Shown here: positions 22,451 through 34,175 of the stretch, piece after piece | Layout: every line of letters begins with the position of its first letter | Position numbering within the stretch: the stretch's first letter is position 1 | Origin: Coniochaeta sp. PMI_546 | Taxonomy: Eukaryota > Ascomycota > Sordariomycetes > Coniochaetales > Coniochaetaceae | DNA length: 64,000 nt | Assembly (NCBI GenBank): GCA_021432605.1 | Contig: MU271149.1 | Coordinates: 992,001 to 1,056,000, forward strand | Direction: 5' to 3' | Made by a program: the position numbers and the translations under genes | The notes under the pieces: model-generated | Databases searched by the model: none | Told to the model about the DNA's origin: nothing | The model's input: only the letters and a program-made list of their open reading frames with translations

Positions 22451-23758
22451 AGGTTAGGCTTTAGACCAACCTTCCGATACAAGCAGAACTACTACAGGTG
22501 GCTCAGTCGGTGTTTACGTAACGTGTAGTTTGCATTTTCGAGGTATTGAATCACAATGGGAACGAGTGAATTTCGGAGTATTCGATCTGGATCCTACTGA
22601 CGCCAGACAACAGTTTTAACCTTAGTTTCTGCCACGCTGCCACGCACCTTGTTTCTAACGGTTGGGCAGAGTCATGTCCCGGACAGTGTCATCACATCAC
22701 GACCATCCTCTGTCGAAGCCACAGCAGCATCAGCGTGCTACTTTGAGTGCTGCCAAAAGCGCCTCACCCTAGCACACTTCTACCGCATGACCCCTTTTTG
22801 AACGTGAAATTCCCAGACGCAGAGCGAGCAGTTCTCTTCAGAGGTACAGTCTTTCGTCGAATGTTGAAGGATGAGACCAAGCAACCGTTCGAGGGGCTTA
22901 TCTGCTCCATGTGTTGGCAGGCATTCTGCCCATTGGTGGGGGATACTCCGTTCGTGAAGTCGCGGGGTTGTTAGTGGAATATTGAGGGGTTAACTTCACC
23001 ATAAAGTACCTGGTCTCGGGGACAGGGAGACAAGCTCTGATGGGCTCAGGGGACCTTGTTCCAAGTTGTACTATGAGAAAGGTTAATCTTTTCAACCTTG
23101 TGCGCCACCGATTGGTAGAGAAGGACCGGCGTGGGTAGTGCTGCTTCCGCAGCCTGTGGAGAAATAAGGTAGCGTTGCATTGTTCAACCGTCCCATGCAC
23201 CCAACTCCCGATCTGATCCTGGAGAGTCGTCATGAAAGATGGGTGACGTCTGGACCCTGAATCGCGCACGGTTTCCAAAGTCACTGCCTGATTGGTTGCT
23301 CAATGCATCCTGGATATGTACCTTACTGTGGACTTTGCAGCTTCATACTTACTTCAACCTCCCCAACACTTCGTTGGATAAGGTACACTCGATGATGACG
23401 GTCCTCTGTGAGCGGCGGGCCGTCTTAGCCATCATCGACGCGAGATTCGAGGTGCAGAGCGATCTTCCCTCCAAGAAAGACCAGTCAACAGATCCACCAC
23501 GTTTGGAGCTACGCCCCGGGAGGCAGAGTACCTGGAAGCCAGTTACAAGTTGCATATTGGATCAGATGGTATGGTCGTCGGAGCACCTCGGAGCATAAGG
23601 TATGTCGGAGACGCCAATATTAGACACCAGACCACCCGCCTGACATCTCTGTATCTTCCTGTCCCTGCTTTCCCCAAGACTCACTTGCATTGACTGAACG
23701 ATCCCGGCCCTGATCACTCTAGCTTCCCTGTTCTGTAGCTCAGACATGCGAGAGTATC
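22451..23758. promoter_or_regulatory. Upstream region of the betaine lipid synthase gene
   Basis: About 1.3 kb without a frame I can support. It should hold the promoter of the betaine lipid synthase. A CCACGTTT string near 23497 resembles the weaker form of the Pho4/NUC-1 type core, but one match proves nothing. Confidence 0.35.
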
Positions 23759-26424
23759 ATGGCTTCAGCTGGTGGTAACATTGTGCCCCCTGACATCAAT
23801 CCCAAACATTTTCTGGCTGGAATAGCTGGCGTCGCCTTCTTTGCTGCCGGTCTTTCTCAGCTCTGTACTAAACCCACCTCGAATCAGAACAGCGATGATG
23901 GCCCAGGCCTCTTCAAGTCTCTGCTCCTCTTCTGCTATTCGTGCTTCATCAAACCGCACAAGCGTAGCGGGAAGAATTCTCAGCAGGAGCACCTCGAGAG
24001 CTTCTACGCAACGCAGGCTACGATTTACGACAAGACTCGTAAAGCCCTTCTCCATGGACGAGAGGACATGCTGGCGCTAGCCGCCGCACAGCTCCAGTTC
24101 AAGGCTAGGAATAGCCAGAATGGAGGAGGGAAGAAGAAGCGCATCTGGGTTGACGTACGGTCCCTTGCTCCTGTCATGTGTTTATATGCTTACATGCCAT
24201 AGGTCGGCGGAGGGACAGGATGGAATATCGAGGCCATGGCGGAGTTCGTCAATGTGCCCGAATTCTTCTCCCAGGTTTACCTGGTTGACTTCTCGCCTTC
24301 GCTATGTGATGTAGCCAGGAGACGCTTTGAGAGGCTTGGTTGGACCAACGTCCGGGTTGTGTGTGAAGATGCCAGGAAGTTCCGGCTGGAAGACTATGAA
24401 AATGATCTTCAAGGCGACAAGACTCCCATGCGCTCTCCTGCTCTCGGCTACTTCGCCCAGAAACGGGCGGAACACGGCCGAGCCGATTTGATTACTATGT
24501 CGTACAGCTTGTCTATGATGGTAAGCTGCATCGTCGACTGTTCAACGTACAGGACTGTTGCTAACGTGCTCAGCCGGACTATTTCTCGATCATTGATTCA
24601 GTTAGCTCTCTGCTATCTCCTAATGGCATCATCGGCGCTGTTGACTTTTATGTCCAGTCCAAGGTCGACTACAGCTTCCGCAACTATACTGGAGGAATCC
24701 TCGGTCGAAATGTCAGCTATCTTTTTCGCACTTTCTGGCGTGCCTGGTTCGAGCTTGATCGAGTAAGTCTCGAGCCTAGCCGCCGGGATTACCTCGAGTA
24801 CCGGTTTGGTACAGTTCTCAGCCTCAACGAACGGAACAGGTCCCTTGGGTCCATCCCCTATTATGTATGGCTCGGCTGCCACAAGAAGCCCTTTTCGTCC
24901 TCAAGTCTGCCCCACGAAATTGTCGAGCGTATCGACGCCCTTGCGACAGAATCGCCGTTATTGCTCCCCGCCAGTCAGTCAGGCGGGTTGTCAAACGTCT
25001 TATCACGTGCTGTCGAGCGGACGGCACCCGAGATACGGTCCAAGGCCTTCGATGCCGCGGTGCAGAACATTTCGGCTCAGCTACCGCTGCCCTCATTCTT
25101 CTACCAGAACCACCACTGGCGCATATACTACGACGATCAGCTCCAAAAGCATACCCAGTTCAAGGACGAGTACATCTATGCCTTCACCTGGGAAGACGCC
25201 CGCGTCGACGAACGGATACTCAAACTCGGTCCAGACGACGTCGTCCTCGCTATCACAAGCGCCGGAGACAATATTCTCTCTTATGCACGTCAATCCCCGG
25301 CTCGGATCCACGCCATAGACCTGAACCCGTCGCAGAACCATCTTTTAGAACTCAAAGTCGCCGCTTATACCGCAGCCCTACCGTACGACGACTTCTGGAA
25401 GATCTTTGGCGAAGGCAAGCACCCTCACTTCCGCTCGATCCTCATTTCCAAGCTCTCCCCCCACCTCTCCAGTCGCGCATTCCAATACTGGCTCGTCAAC
25501 AGCCACATCTTCACGTCCCCTCGCAGTCGTGGCCTCTACGACACCGGCGGCTCCAAACACGCCATCCGCATCTTCCGCTGGGTTTCGCACTTCTTCGGCG
25601 TTCGAGGCGCCGTACGCTCCATCCTCTCCGCCAAGACCCTCAACGAGCAGCGCGAGACCTGGCGCGATCGACTCCGACCCGCCCTGCTCTCGCGCCTGGT
25701 CAGCAACTTCATCATCAGCTCCGAGTCCTTCCTCTGGGCCGCCCTGGGTGTGCCCAAGAACCAGCTTTCCATGATCGAGGCGGACCACGCCCGCAGCGCA
25801 GCCGTCGCCTCCGGCACAGCCAAAGCCACCCGCGCCCATGCCGTCTGGCACTACATGGTCAACACCCTCGATCCGATCGCCGAACAGACGCACATCGCGG
25901 ACGATAACCCGTACTACCACGTGTGCCTCTCCGGCTCCTTTTCTCGCAAGTGCCACCCGGACTACCTCTCCCCGCAAACGCACCGCAGCCTCTCCCGCCC
26001 CGGCGCGTTCGACGGGCTTCGCATCCACACGGATGAGATCGAGCACGTCATATCGCGCTTTCAACCCGGTACCTTGACGGTAGCGGTCGTGATGGATAGC
26101 ATGGACTGGTTCGACCCGGACTCAGACAGCGCGGGACGGCAGATTGGTCAGCTCAACCGGGCGATGAAGATGGGCGGACGGGTGTTGCTGAGGTCTGCGG
26201 CGCTGGAGCCGTGGTATCTGGAGCAGTTCAAGGAGAGGGGTTTTAGGGTCGAGAGAAAAGGCGGTAGAGGCGAGGGGGAGTGTATCGATCGGGTGAATAT
26301 GTATGCTAGTTGCTGGGTTTGTACCAAGGTTGGACATCTGCCGCCACTGACGCCTCCAAGTGAGGTGGTGGGAGGTGAGGTACTGGGGGACGATTGGAGT
26401 CTAGAGACGGGAGGCAGCCGCTAG
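23759..26424 (+). CDS. BTA1: Betaine lipid synthase, Bta1 type (DGTS synthesis)
   Basis: A two-part enzyme making the phosphorus-free lipid diacylglyceryl-trimethylhomoserine from diacylglycerol and S-adenosylmethionine. Three exons, 23759-24154, 24203-24520 and 24574-26424 (introns 48 and 53 bp), give 854 residues. The N-terminus has a hydrophobic stretch (FLAGIAGVAFFAAGLSQL). The methyltransferase part follows, with the SAM-binding motif DVGGGTGWNIE completed exactly at the first splice junction (residues 132-142). The C-terminal half is the aminocarboxypropyl-transferase domain (YIYAFTWEDARVDERIL, VLAITSAGDNILSYA, IHAIDLNPSQNHLLELK). Fungi use this lipid to replace phosphatidylcholine when phosphate is scarce, so phosphate control is likely but not shown here. 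Confidence 0.95.
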
Positions 26425-29400
26425 ATGTGTATGGGAGGAGGTGAGGTACCTGGAGACTACGAGAAGAGGTAGGCGGCGGTTTGTTTGCTGATACAGCATC
26501 GCATGTGTCGCAGGTCCTAAGGATTCAACATCCTTTCGACTCCTACAGAGTCATTTCTGGAGAGTGATCTCACAATGGGTTTCTTTGACCCAGGTTCTAG
26601 CATAGACGGCCTCAGCTATACCAGCATCCAACCTGCTTCGTTGCTCTTACAACTTATAAATCTCGTCAATACGCCCACGAAGACTACAGCCACTTCACGA
26701 CCACCGTGGGCAAGGCTGCTCTGCAGCCTACAAGCTCATCCGCTCTCCTAAGCACGGTCGCCTTCGTACTGCCACATGTTCGCAATTTTGACCTCTGTGG
26801 AAGCCAACATCGATGTCTCCTCGGGCCGTCCAATCAGATGTCGTCTCCCGACCGTATCATCCTATTCAAGGTATCCAAAGCTGCATGGCCCAGGATACTC
26901 GAACAGTCGATCGTCGTCGTTTAGAGAAGGAACCGCCAGGCACCGTAGTGCTGACACGCCGCTCAGCCGCGAGCGGGAAAGCCGTACAGCGCCCATATGG
27001 CACGGGATCCGGATGCAAGAGAAGCATGCCTCGCTTGTGTGAAGACAGACTTAAGTGGACAGACCTGCTTTATTTACGAGAGCGTCGTCCCTTAAAGGTT
27101 TTGTTCAGTGTTTCGGAGTGAGCATGTCAAACTGGCCGATAGCTCCCTGTATAGCGGTGGCATTGCAGACCTGCAGTTTGTAAGCTTTTATGACTTTATC
27201 GTGCTATGGACCTCTGGGAGCAGTTCTCGGATCGGTAGGTCTGTGGCTATATATCTCACAGGGAACGTAGTGAGTTGTGTGGTACAATAGCTACTTATTA
27301 CGTCGTTCTGGTACATCGAGTCCTTATTGTGGTATACCTAAGTCATGGATCTCAACAAGTGGCGTGTCTGATGGAGCATAGAGACATGCCTGGAGGACGC
27401 AGCACATGGTGACACACGTGTTCCTGGCTGCGGAAGTGTAAGAAGACATATTGCTCTCGAGTCCAATATGATGGCCCGAGGCTTCGACTATGGCTCACAG
27501 TCGCCGACAATGGAGCGTAGATGATGAGCATCGTGAGGTCGGAGGCCATGTGACAAAAGCAAACTCTAGGTACGAGGCTAGAGCGGGCTAAGAGTGTTAC
27601 TAGACGCACGGTAGCAAGGCGACGAGCAAAAGTCACCAAGAACTATAGCAAAACGATGTGGTGGCAATGCCAGGAAAGAGGCCTAAGCAGCTTCCTGCCT
27701 TCAGTGCAAGCTGTGCCTGTATCCAGTAAATGCAAATTTGGCCACCACTGACAGCTCGTAACATTTACGCATCCCGAGGGACCGCCGACCTACCGGTCAG
27801 ACTTTGGCCTGCCGGCCACATGTTATCTTGGCCGTCGTCATCTGGATTGGCCATCATCGTCCACGAGGGGCCGGATGCCGGCTTCGGATATATATCGTAT
27901 AGCGTGAGTAATCGACGAGCAGGACCTGCGGATTTAGAATGTGGCACGCAGTAAACCCGACGGATAACATGATGTAAATGTAATATCTCCGGTCTATAGT
28001 TCACATTGCGGGGAACATGCAGACAAGGATGTGTATATCATCTTGAGGCGTCTCATTGGTATCGTCGAGGGTGAGGTGCTTGGGTAACCAAGATATCTAT
28101 CGCGGTGGGCTTCTCGAAGAAGCTTGAACTCGCCTGTTAGTTGCGTACGCAACGCCTCGTCTCAACGTCTACATGATGCAAAGACTACTTAATTCCAATT
28201 TAGGGTGGCCAAACCAGTGTTTGCCTCAACAAATGCATCTCGCCCGACAGAATCGATGACAAGTCACGCAATAGCGGCGATAATGCGGAGATTCTCAGAT
28301 AGCATACACAGGAGGCAAGTAGCCAAATCGCCTGGCACTTCAGCAACCGCCAAATAGGACGACGTTCATGACTACAGTCTTTCCACCGGCGTAAGAGCAA
28401 GCCCGGATTTCGAGACCCGAGTTGTCGACAGCTCCGTTGTACCACAATGCGGCGCCTGTGATGATTTGCTCAGCGTCGTCGAATAGCCGATCACTAGCGA
28501 GGCGTCTAAACCGTCGTCAGAAGTTAAGCGCCGTCGTCAAAGTCGCCGAATAAGTGATAGAAAGAGAAGGCCTGTGGAGTGAGAGTTGTCGTTTGAACTA
28601 AGAAGATGACCGGCCGAGGCTGCATGCCGGTGGTCTCCGGACGGGAGCGGTTGAACCTGGTCGGTCCACGCCAAGTGTCAGTTCCCATTGGTTGCCTTAC
28701 AGACCGTTTAACGTGGGTGATCTCGGATCGCATTCGCGCCGTGGGGCTGAATGTTCCACCGTGGCTTCCATCGCTATTCTGTGGCTAGCACGCGTTTTCA
28801 GCCAATGAGGGATGGGATACCCAAGTCGGAAACTCTCTTGCCGGCTCAGCCACGAATCTTCCACTTCAGAGCCTCACTGCTCGGTGCTTTTACAGTCAGT
28901 TTCAAGATGACGTCTGAGTTCATAGGGCTGACAGCTAGTGCGACGTTGTTGCACATGTTTGTTCGCCCTACGACCTGGAAAGGCTGTGAGGCTACCGTGC
29001 GATAGTGTCAGAACCACATGCTGTACCAATAGCGGTGTTTCTGGAATCTGATATTTCGGGCCGGCTGACATTGGCAAATAATTTTGCCCAGTTTTGGGAT
29101 TCCAAATTCTAGGCTGGGTATGTCGTAAACGCGTTAATGCTCCCACGCCAATGTCTTGTGGACTGTCGCCAAGCTTTTGCTTATTGACACTCGTCCGACG
29201 CTCCAGCTATGTAGCTTCCAGCTGGTGTCGAACAGTCGAAGTAGAAGCAGTCCGGGGGTAACGGCTGCGTCGGTCCAGTCCCGAGTACAAGTCGGTGGTA
29301 TGAAGGTCATAGGGCTGCAGGGCTTGCAGAACGGCTGTGGAGCTTCTACCAAAATGGGAGCTTGAATTTTTCTTGCACTCCACATGCTACGTGGATACAT

Positions 29401-30275
29401 AAGGTACCTAGTTGAAGGCGAATCGCGTACCTGTGAAGGAATATCCGCTGCATACCATGTGGCATTGGATCGAAGGGGGAATAGGATGGTGAGAATTTGG
29501 GCAAAATGCTGCTTCTCGAAGGGCCAAGCCTAACTCCAAGTGCGTTAGTGGACCCTCCAAAAATAGAGAGAGTCGAATACCATTGGTTATTGCTCCCAGA
29601 GGCCTTCAAATTCAATTGTTAACTGGAATAAGGTTCCTTGTAAGCCACAATGGGCAGGGTAGCATTCCTTATGGTCGCCATTTGGCGCTCGGCGAAGCTG
29701 CAAGCTCAACAGCTCGACTCGCTGCTAGTATGTAGCCCGTACCTCATTCTACCCCCGGTTCTCGGGTCAAGCATCTGCATGTTCCGTGATGGACCATGGC
29801 ATATCCGTTGCTGCTCCTCAACCTGACAACCTCGCGGTCTCCGGGCTACCCTCCAACGACATCACATCACTCCTTCCGCTCCCTCCAAACGGCTATGTCT
29901 ATGACTACACCTCATGATGTGGACCCGCGTCAGCACCTTCTCTGTTGGAGGGAGGGGCCCCCAAGGACCAAGAGACCGACACTCAGGATCACGGATTTAC
30001 ATAAGACGTGATGGAGCTGTCTTCCCCTGCCAGATGACGATCAGATAACCACGATTCCCAGGGCTTGACGACGCTCCTTGTCTTTGAATAGGAGAGTCCC
30101 TTTTGATCTTCCCAGAACACCAGCTTTTGTCCATATCAACATCTTCATCTGCACCCGAGCACACTTCCCCGCGTTATCATCCAAAGGTATCGCAACTGTC
30201 ATTTCCCTATCTAGAAAGACATCCAATACTATCGTGCTGTCTCCTGCTTTCCCCCCTCTTATACGGTTGCGCGCC
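26425..30275. other. 3.9 kb gene-free region
   Basis: All frames are short and none shows a domain, splice-consistent extension or biased composition. An AGGTACCT palindrome occurs at 26444-26451 and at 29402-29409. The right end holds the promoter and a pyrimidine-rich leader of the Zn2Cys6 gene. Nothing else was recognised. Confidence 0.4.
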
Positions 30276-32143
30276 ATGTCTGCGTCGAGCGATGCGTCCG
30301 ACGCGACATCACCTGCACTATCGACCACCGCGGCCAGGTCCTCAAGAGTTTGTCTAAATTGTCGGAGGAAGAAGAAGCGTTGCGACAAGGCGTTGCCGTC
30401 ATGTGGTAGATGCACATAGTAAGCTTGACGTATTCGCTTGTCGATAGCCAGGAGGCTAACCTGACGATGTCCCCCAGCTCATTGGAAGCCTGCCAACATG
30501 AGGACGACGCTGCTCTCTCCCGCAGCTCCAGGTCACCGAGCCTTGTAGATTTTGGCCACTTCATACGAGCAGGCCCAGCTCAGATGCCGCTGGTCGGCCT
30601 CGATCCGGTCCTGGAGAGCCTCATGGGCCAACAGTCGCCTTCGCGCTGGAGCACATTAAACGCTTCATTGTTTGGATCATTGGACTCGGGCGAGGACATC
30701 CATCTCTTTATGTTCCGCAGTTTATGTGACACCGTTGGTCATCGGCAAGCTGTCGAGCACGTTACGACGTACTATTTCAACAGCGTGAACTACTGGTTCA
30801 CAATCATCGAGAAGAGGAGTTTTGATAGCCAGGTTGAGCGGATGTGGTCCTTTCCTTCCGCAGAGGTAGCACTGCTTATCCTGTGCATGCTCTTGATCAT
30901 CCGGACACCAAACGAGAGTGGAGCTGCGATGGATGACGGGCTTTACCTCTCAGTCAAGACGGCATTTACTCTTGTTCAGAGTAAAATACCGCCCTCGATC
31001 TCTCTCTTGCAGGCACAGCTGCTCATAGGCTTGTACGAATACTCGCACGGACTATCGCAACAAGCGTACATGTCGATGGGGAGTTGCGTACAAATGACGA
31101 GGTCCTTCGGTTGGCATCTCAGGAGCTTTTGGAGTGAGGAACGACAACAGCTGTTGCCTGCCGACCTCAAACTCAATTCGATACTGTGGTGGGCGCTCGT
31201 ATATGTCGACAGGTGAGTCTCCAACCATAACATTCGTGGGGGAAAGCACACATTGACACCTCTCAACTAGTATGCTGAACGTCAGCTACCCGGACCAGAA
31301 ATTGCCACTTAGCTCAACAGAATTAGACTTTTCGGTCCCATTCCCTGAAGCATTTGACCAGTATCTTCCGGGAAACGCAACAGCGGGCTACCGCGCCTGG
31401 CAAGGATCAACGGCTGAAAATAACACCGATAAGATCGACAACGTTGTATGGCCAGAGGCGAACTCAGCTTGGTATCTGAGTACCCTGCTGCACCAAATCC
31501 ACAATCCAACCAATCCCCCGACTGTGGCCGACCGGAACAGCCTCTCAGACGCACTGTCGGTTCACACTCTCAACGTCATGGGTGTCGAGTGGAGACACGG
31601 CACCCGGTGCGCCGCGATCAACTCAAACTTCATGTGAGTCTCGACTCCGTATGCTTCACTCCCAAGACGGAAAGGAACTGACAATGGACCAGAGCCTTGA
31701 TGAAAGCAAACCAGCCGTACCTCCTTTCCGGGATGAGCAAGTCGCAAGAGCTCAACATGAGACACGTCAATGTGATCAACTCGGTAATCAATTCCATGTA
31801 TCAAACATCTCAGAGCGTGAACAACCCCTTGTCCGCGCCGCAACTCGCGACGGTGGCGCCTACGGGCGCTTTCGCGCTGTACTACGCCAGCATGCTGCTC
31901 ATGTCACATGGCGACAACGTCTTGAACCAGCCTGACTGGCTGCATAAGATTGAGAGCTTCCAACAAACACTCCGGATAACCAACAGGAGATGGAGGATAG
32001 CGGGTGAGTACTTGATGGAACTGTGCTTACCTCAACATCGCTAACAGGAAACACCAGCGAGATACCTGAGCTCCATCGACGTCGCGTTCAGTAACCGTTT
32101 GGGTAGACTTCCAAGCACGAGTAGCATGGGCAGCATGAGTTAA
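30276..32143 (+). CDS. Zn2Cys6 fungal-specific transcription factor
   Basis: Five exons, 30276-30418, 30478-31212, 31271-31633, 31693-32003 and 32058-32143 (introns 54-59 bp), give 545 residues. The N-terminal zinc cluster is complete after removing the first intron: C26-x2-C29-x6-C36-x6-C43-x2-C46-x6-C53 (CLNCRRKKKRCDKALPSC, then GRCTYSLEAC). The basic run RRKKKR lies between the second and third cysteines as usual. The middle region (VEHVTTYYFNSVNYWFTIIE, LLIGLYEYSHGLSQQAYMSM, LNSILWWALVYVDR) is the fungal-specific transcription factor domain. The protein is nuclear by family. No enzyme or transporter gene lies close by, so it does not look like a pathway-specific cluster regulator, and its target cannot be inferred. 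The last exon uses the second of two possible acceptors, which gives ARYLSSIDVAF. Confidence 0.88.
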
Positions 32144-33270
32144 CCAGTGATGGGCTTTAAACCGAAAGACAGTTAACAGCAGTCTAACCTGTGGTCATGC
32201 TCGCATGCGATCGCAGTGATTCCTCACGAATATACCCGAGGTTGACAAAGCTCTTTGACTTTGTTTGCTTCATACCTATACCTCAAATGGAGTTTTTTTT
32301 GCCGTTGCATGGCGCTAGGAGTTCGAAAAGGCTTCCGCCGCCCTTGATGGGTGTTTCACGTTGACCGTGAGCCGGATATCTTCTTATGGCCATCGATGAG
32401 GGAAACGGGGAGGGGAGGACATTCGTCTTGCAACGCGCACATGACCTCCGTAGTTAGAAACAATACCATCAAAATCTGAGGTCGCCTATTATATCAGCGT
32501 ATCCTGGAGGAGTCAAGTCTACCACGCCGCACCTGTAACTCAGTCAGGAATAAGCATCAACTGAGGGGGAAATGAAGAAGGAAACAAATCAGGAAGAATT
32601 GCGTAAGTACGACTGGGCGCTCATATACCGGCACCGGCCAGAATGTTGTCTATCGTTTCTCTGATGCGTGCCAATCCCGGCGTCAAAAATGGCCTGAGCT
32701 CCGGGCCGACGTAGACTTTCCAGGCGAACTAGGCCCGATGTTGGTGCCTATACGAAGTAACGGGGTGCCTGATAGCGGTCAGACTTCGCTGAGGAGCTCG
32801 AGATTGAAGGATAGCACGCGATAGGGAGCCTCGTATAGCCAGATTTGAAGACCGAGATACCGAAGATGACTAAAACAGACGACTGCAGCGCACACAAAAA
32901 TCCAGGTAGCAACGGGCCGCTGCCTTGCTATCAGGATAATGGGGTAAACTTCCTTCGCCGGCCTTAAAACGCCATCTTCGGCCTGGATTTTGTGTAGAAC
33001 GGTCCGTTCGCCATCGAATGTACCACCCAAACATGGCTTTGAGCGTCATCCCCATTACGCGTGATACACACTTTCGTCAGAAGTGAAGACTGACCGTGGG
33101 TAGTAAGACAATCAATGAATCCCATAATCTATATACGTATCCAACATAGTCTCACAAGCACGGGCCATTACAGCACCATATCAGACCAAACACCCCCCGG
33201 AGCCGTATCCAAACTTGACATCCGGACTCCATTGTCCCCGTCTCCATCCTAAACCTATCTCCGGGACAAC
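32144..33270. terminator. Convergent intergenic region between the Zn2Cys6 gene and SDH4
   Basis: About 1.1 kb holding both transcript ends. Short frames here have no supporting features. No repeats were recognised. Confidence 0.35.
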
Positions 33271-33924
33271 CTAAGCATGCCAAATTCGCTTAATGGCCTC
33301 GGTAACGCCCACATCGGTCGTCTCAAACTCGTACAAGCCCAGCGCGACGAGGGCGGTGGCCAGGTTGAGGCCCCACATGGCGGCCTTGCGGGATTTGGGG
33401 GTGCGGCGCTTGGGCAGGTAATCGATGATGATGTTCTGGAAGCCCAGGTGCGAGTGGATGACTATTAGGCCCATGAGGACGGCATCCATGCCCGGGTTGA
33501 GGGAGCCGGCCGCGAAGGGAGTAAGCGTCAGGGGCACGAGGGAGGCGCCGACGAGGCGTTCGAAGGTCCAGTGGTAAGATCCGTGTGTGGGCGATGGTGG
33601 AGGAACGGGGACAGGGTCGTTTACTAGGATTTCTGTTAGTGGGTTGATCGGGATGAGGGTATATGGAGGTGGTGTTGAGGGATGTTCGTACTTCCGCCTT
33701 CGACTTTTTCTGTGAGAGGGTTAGCATGCTGCCAATTGGTCACTTGTAAATAGAGAGTGTATCTCACGAGGAAGAGGGGGCAGGATGTTCCTCCTGCTGG
33801 TAGCATGGAAGGCCGCAACGCGCGCCGAGTTCTTGAGGAGGAGTGACGGGCCAGCCGGAACGGCGGAGAGTCTGGAGGCGGCGGCAGCCTGCCGGAGGAG
33901 CATGGGGCGGGCAATTGATGCCAT
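33271..33924 (-). CDS. SDH4: Succinate dehydrogenase small membrane anchor subunit (Sdh4/SdhD)
   Basis: This is one of the two membrane anchors of respiratory complex II, helping bind heme b and ubiquinone. Three exons, 33924-33768, 33709-33692 (only 18 nt) and 33623-33271, with 58- and 68-bp introns, give 175 residues. The N-terminus MASIARPMLLRQAAAASRLS and the Arg-rich stretch up to AFHATSRRNIL form a mitochondrial presequence. The mature part has the conserved THGSYHWTFERLVGASLVPL, then membrane helices including AVLMGLIVIHSHLGFQNIII. The HSHLG histidine region fits the heme/quinone side. The micro-exon supplies KVEGG and is required to keep frame; an unspliced reading hits a stop. The gene is head to head with mitochondrial TyrRS, sharing a 250-bp promoter. 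Confidence 0.93.
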
Positions 33925-34175
33925 GGTCGTGTAAATATAGTAGACAAATCGACTAGCACAGGTTGTCGTTGTGTTACGTCGATATAGTGGACGGCAGGCT
34001 GTCGGCTAGCTGGAGTGGTGAAGTCGAATTGAAGCGATGATGCTTTCTACTTCTCGGAATCACTGATCTGATTGCCGAGGAAGTGCAATTGGAAGCTCTG
34101 CTATTGGCTGCATCTGGCGAGCCGCTAGTGGTCGGTTGCTCTTCGGCTGCGAGAAAGGTGCTGGCTTCCTAGCCT
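33925..34175. promoter_or_regulatory. Bidirectional promoter of SDH4 and mitochondrial TyrRS
   Basis: Only about 250 bp separates the two divergent start codons (up to 380 bp if the internal TyrRS start is used), so both mitochondrial genes must share this control region. No TATA-like box was picked out with confidence. Confidence 0.55.

Noticed and set aside
25378-26064. Minus-strand frame of 228 codons
   Set aside because: It is antisense to the well-supported betaine lipid synthase domain.
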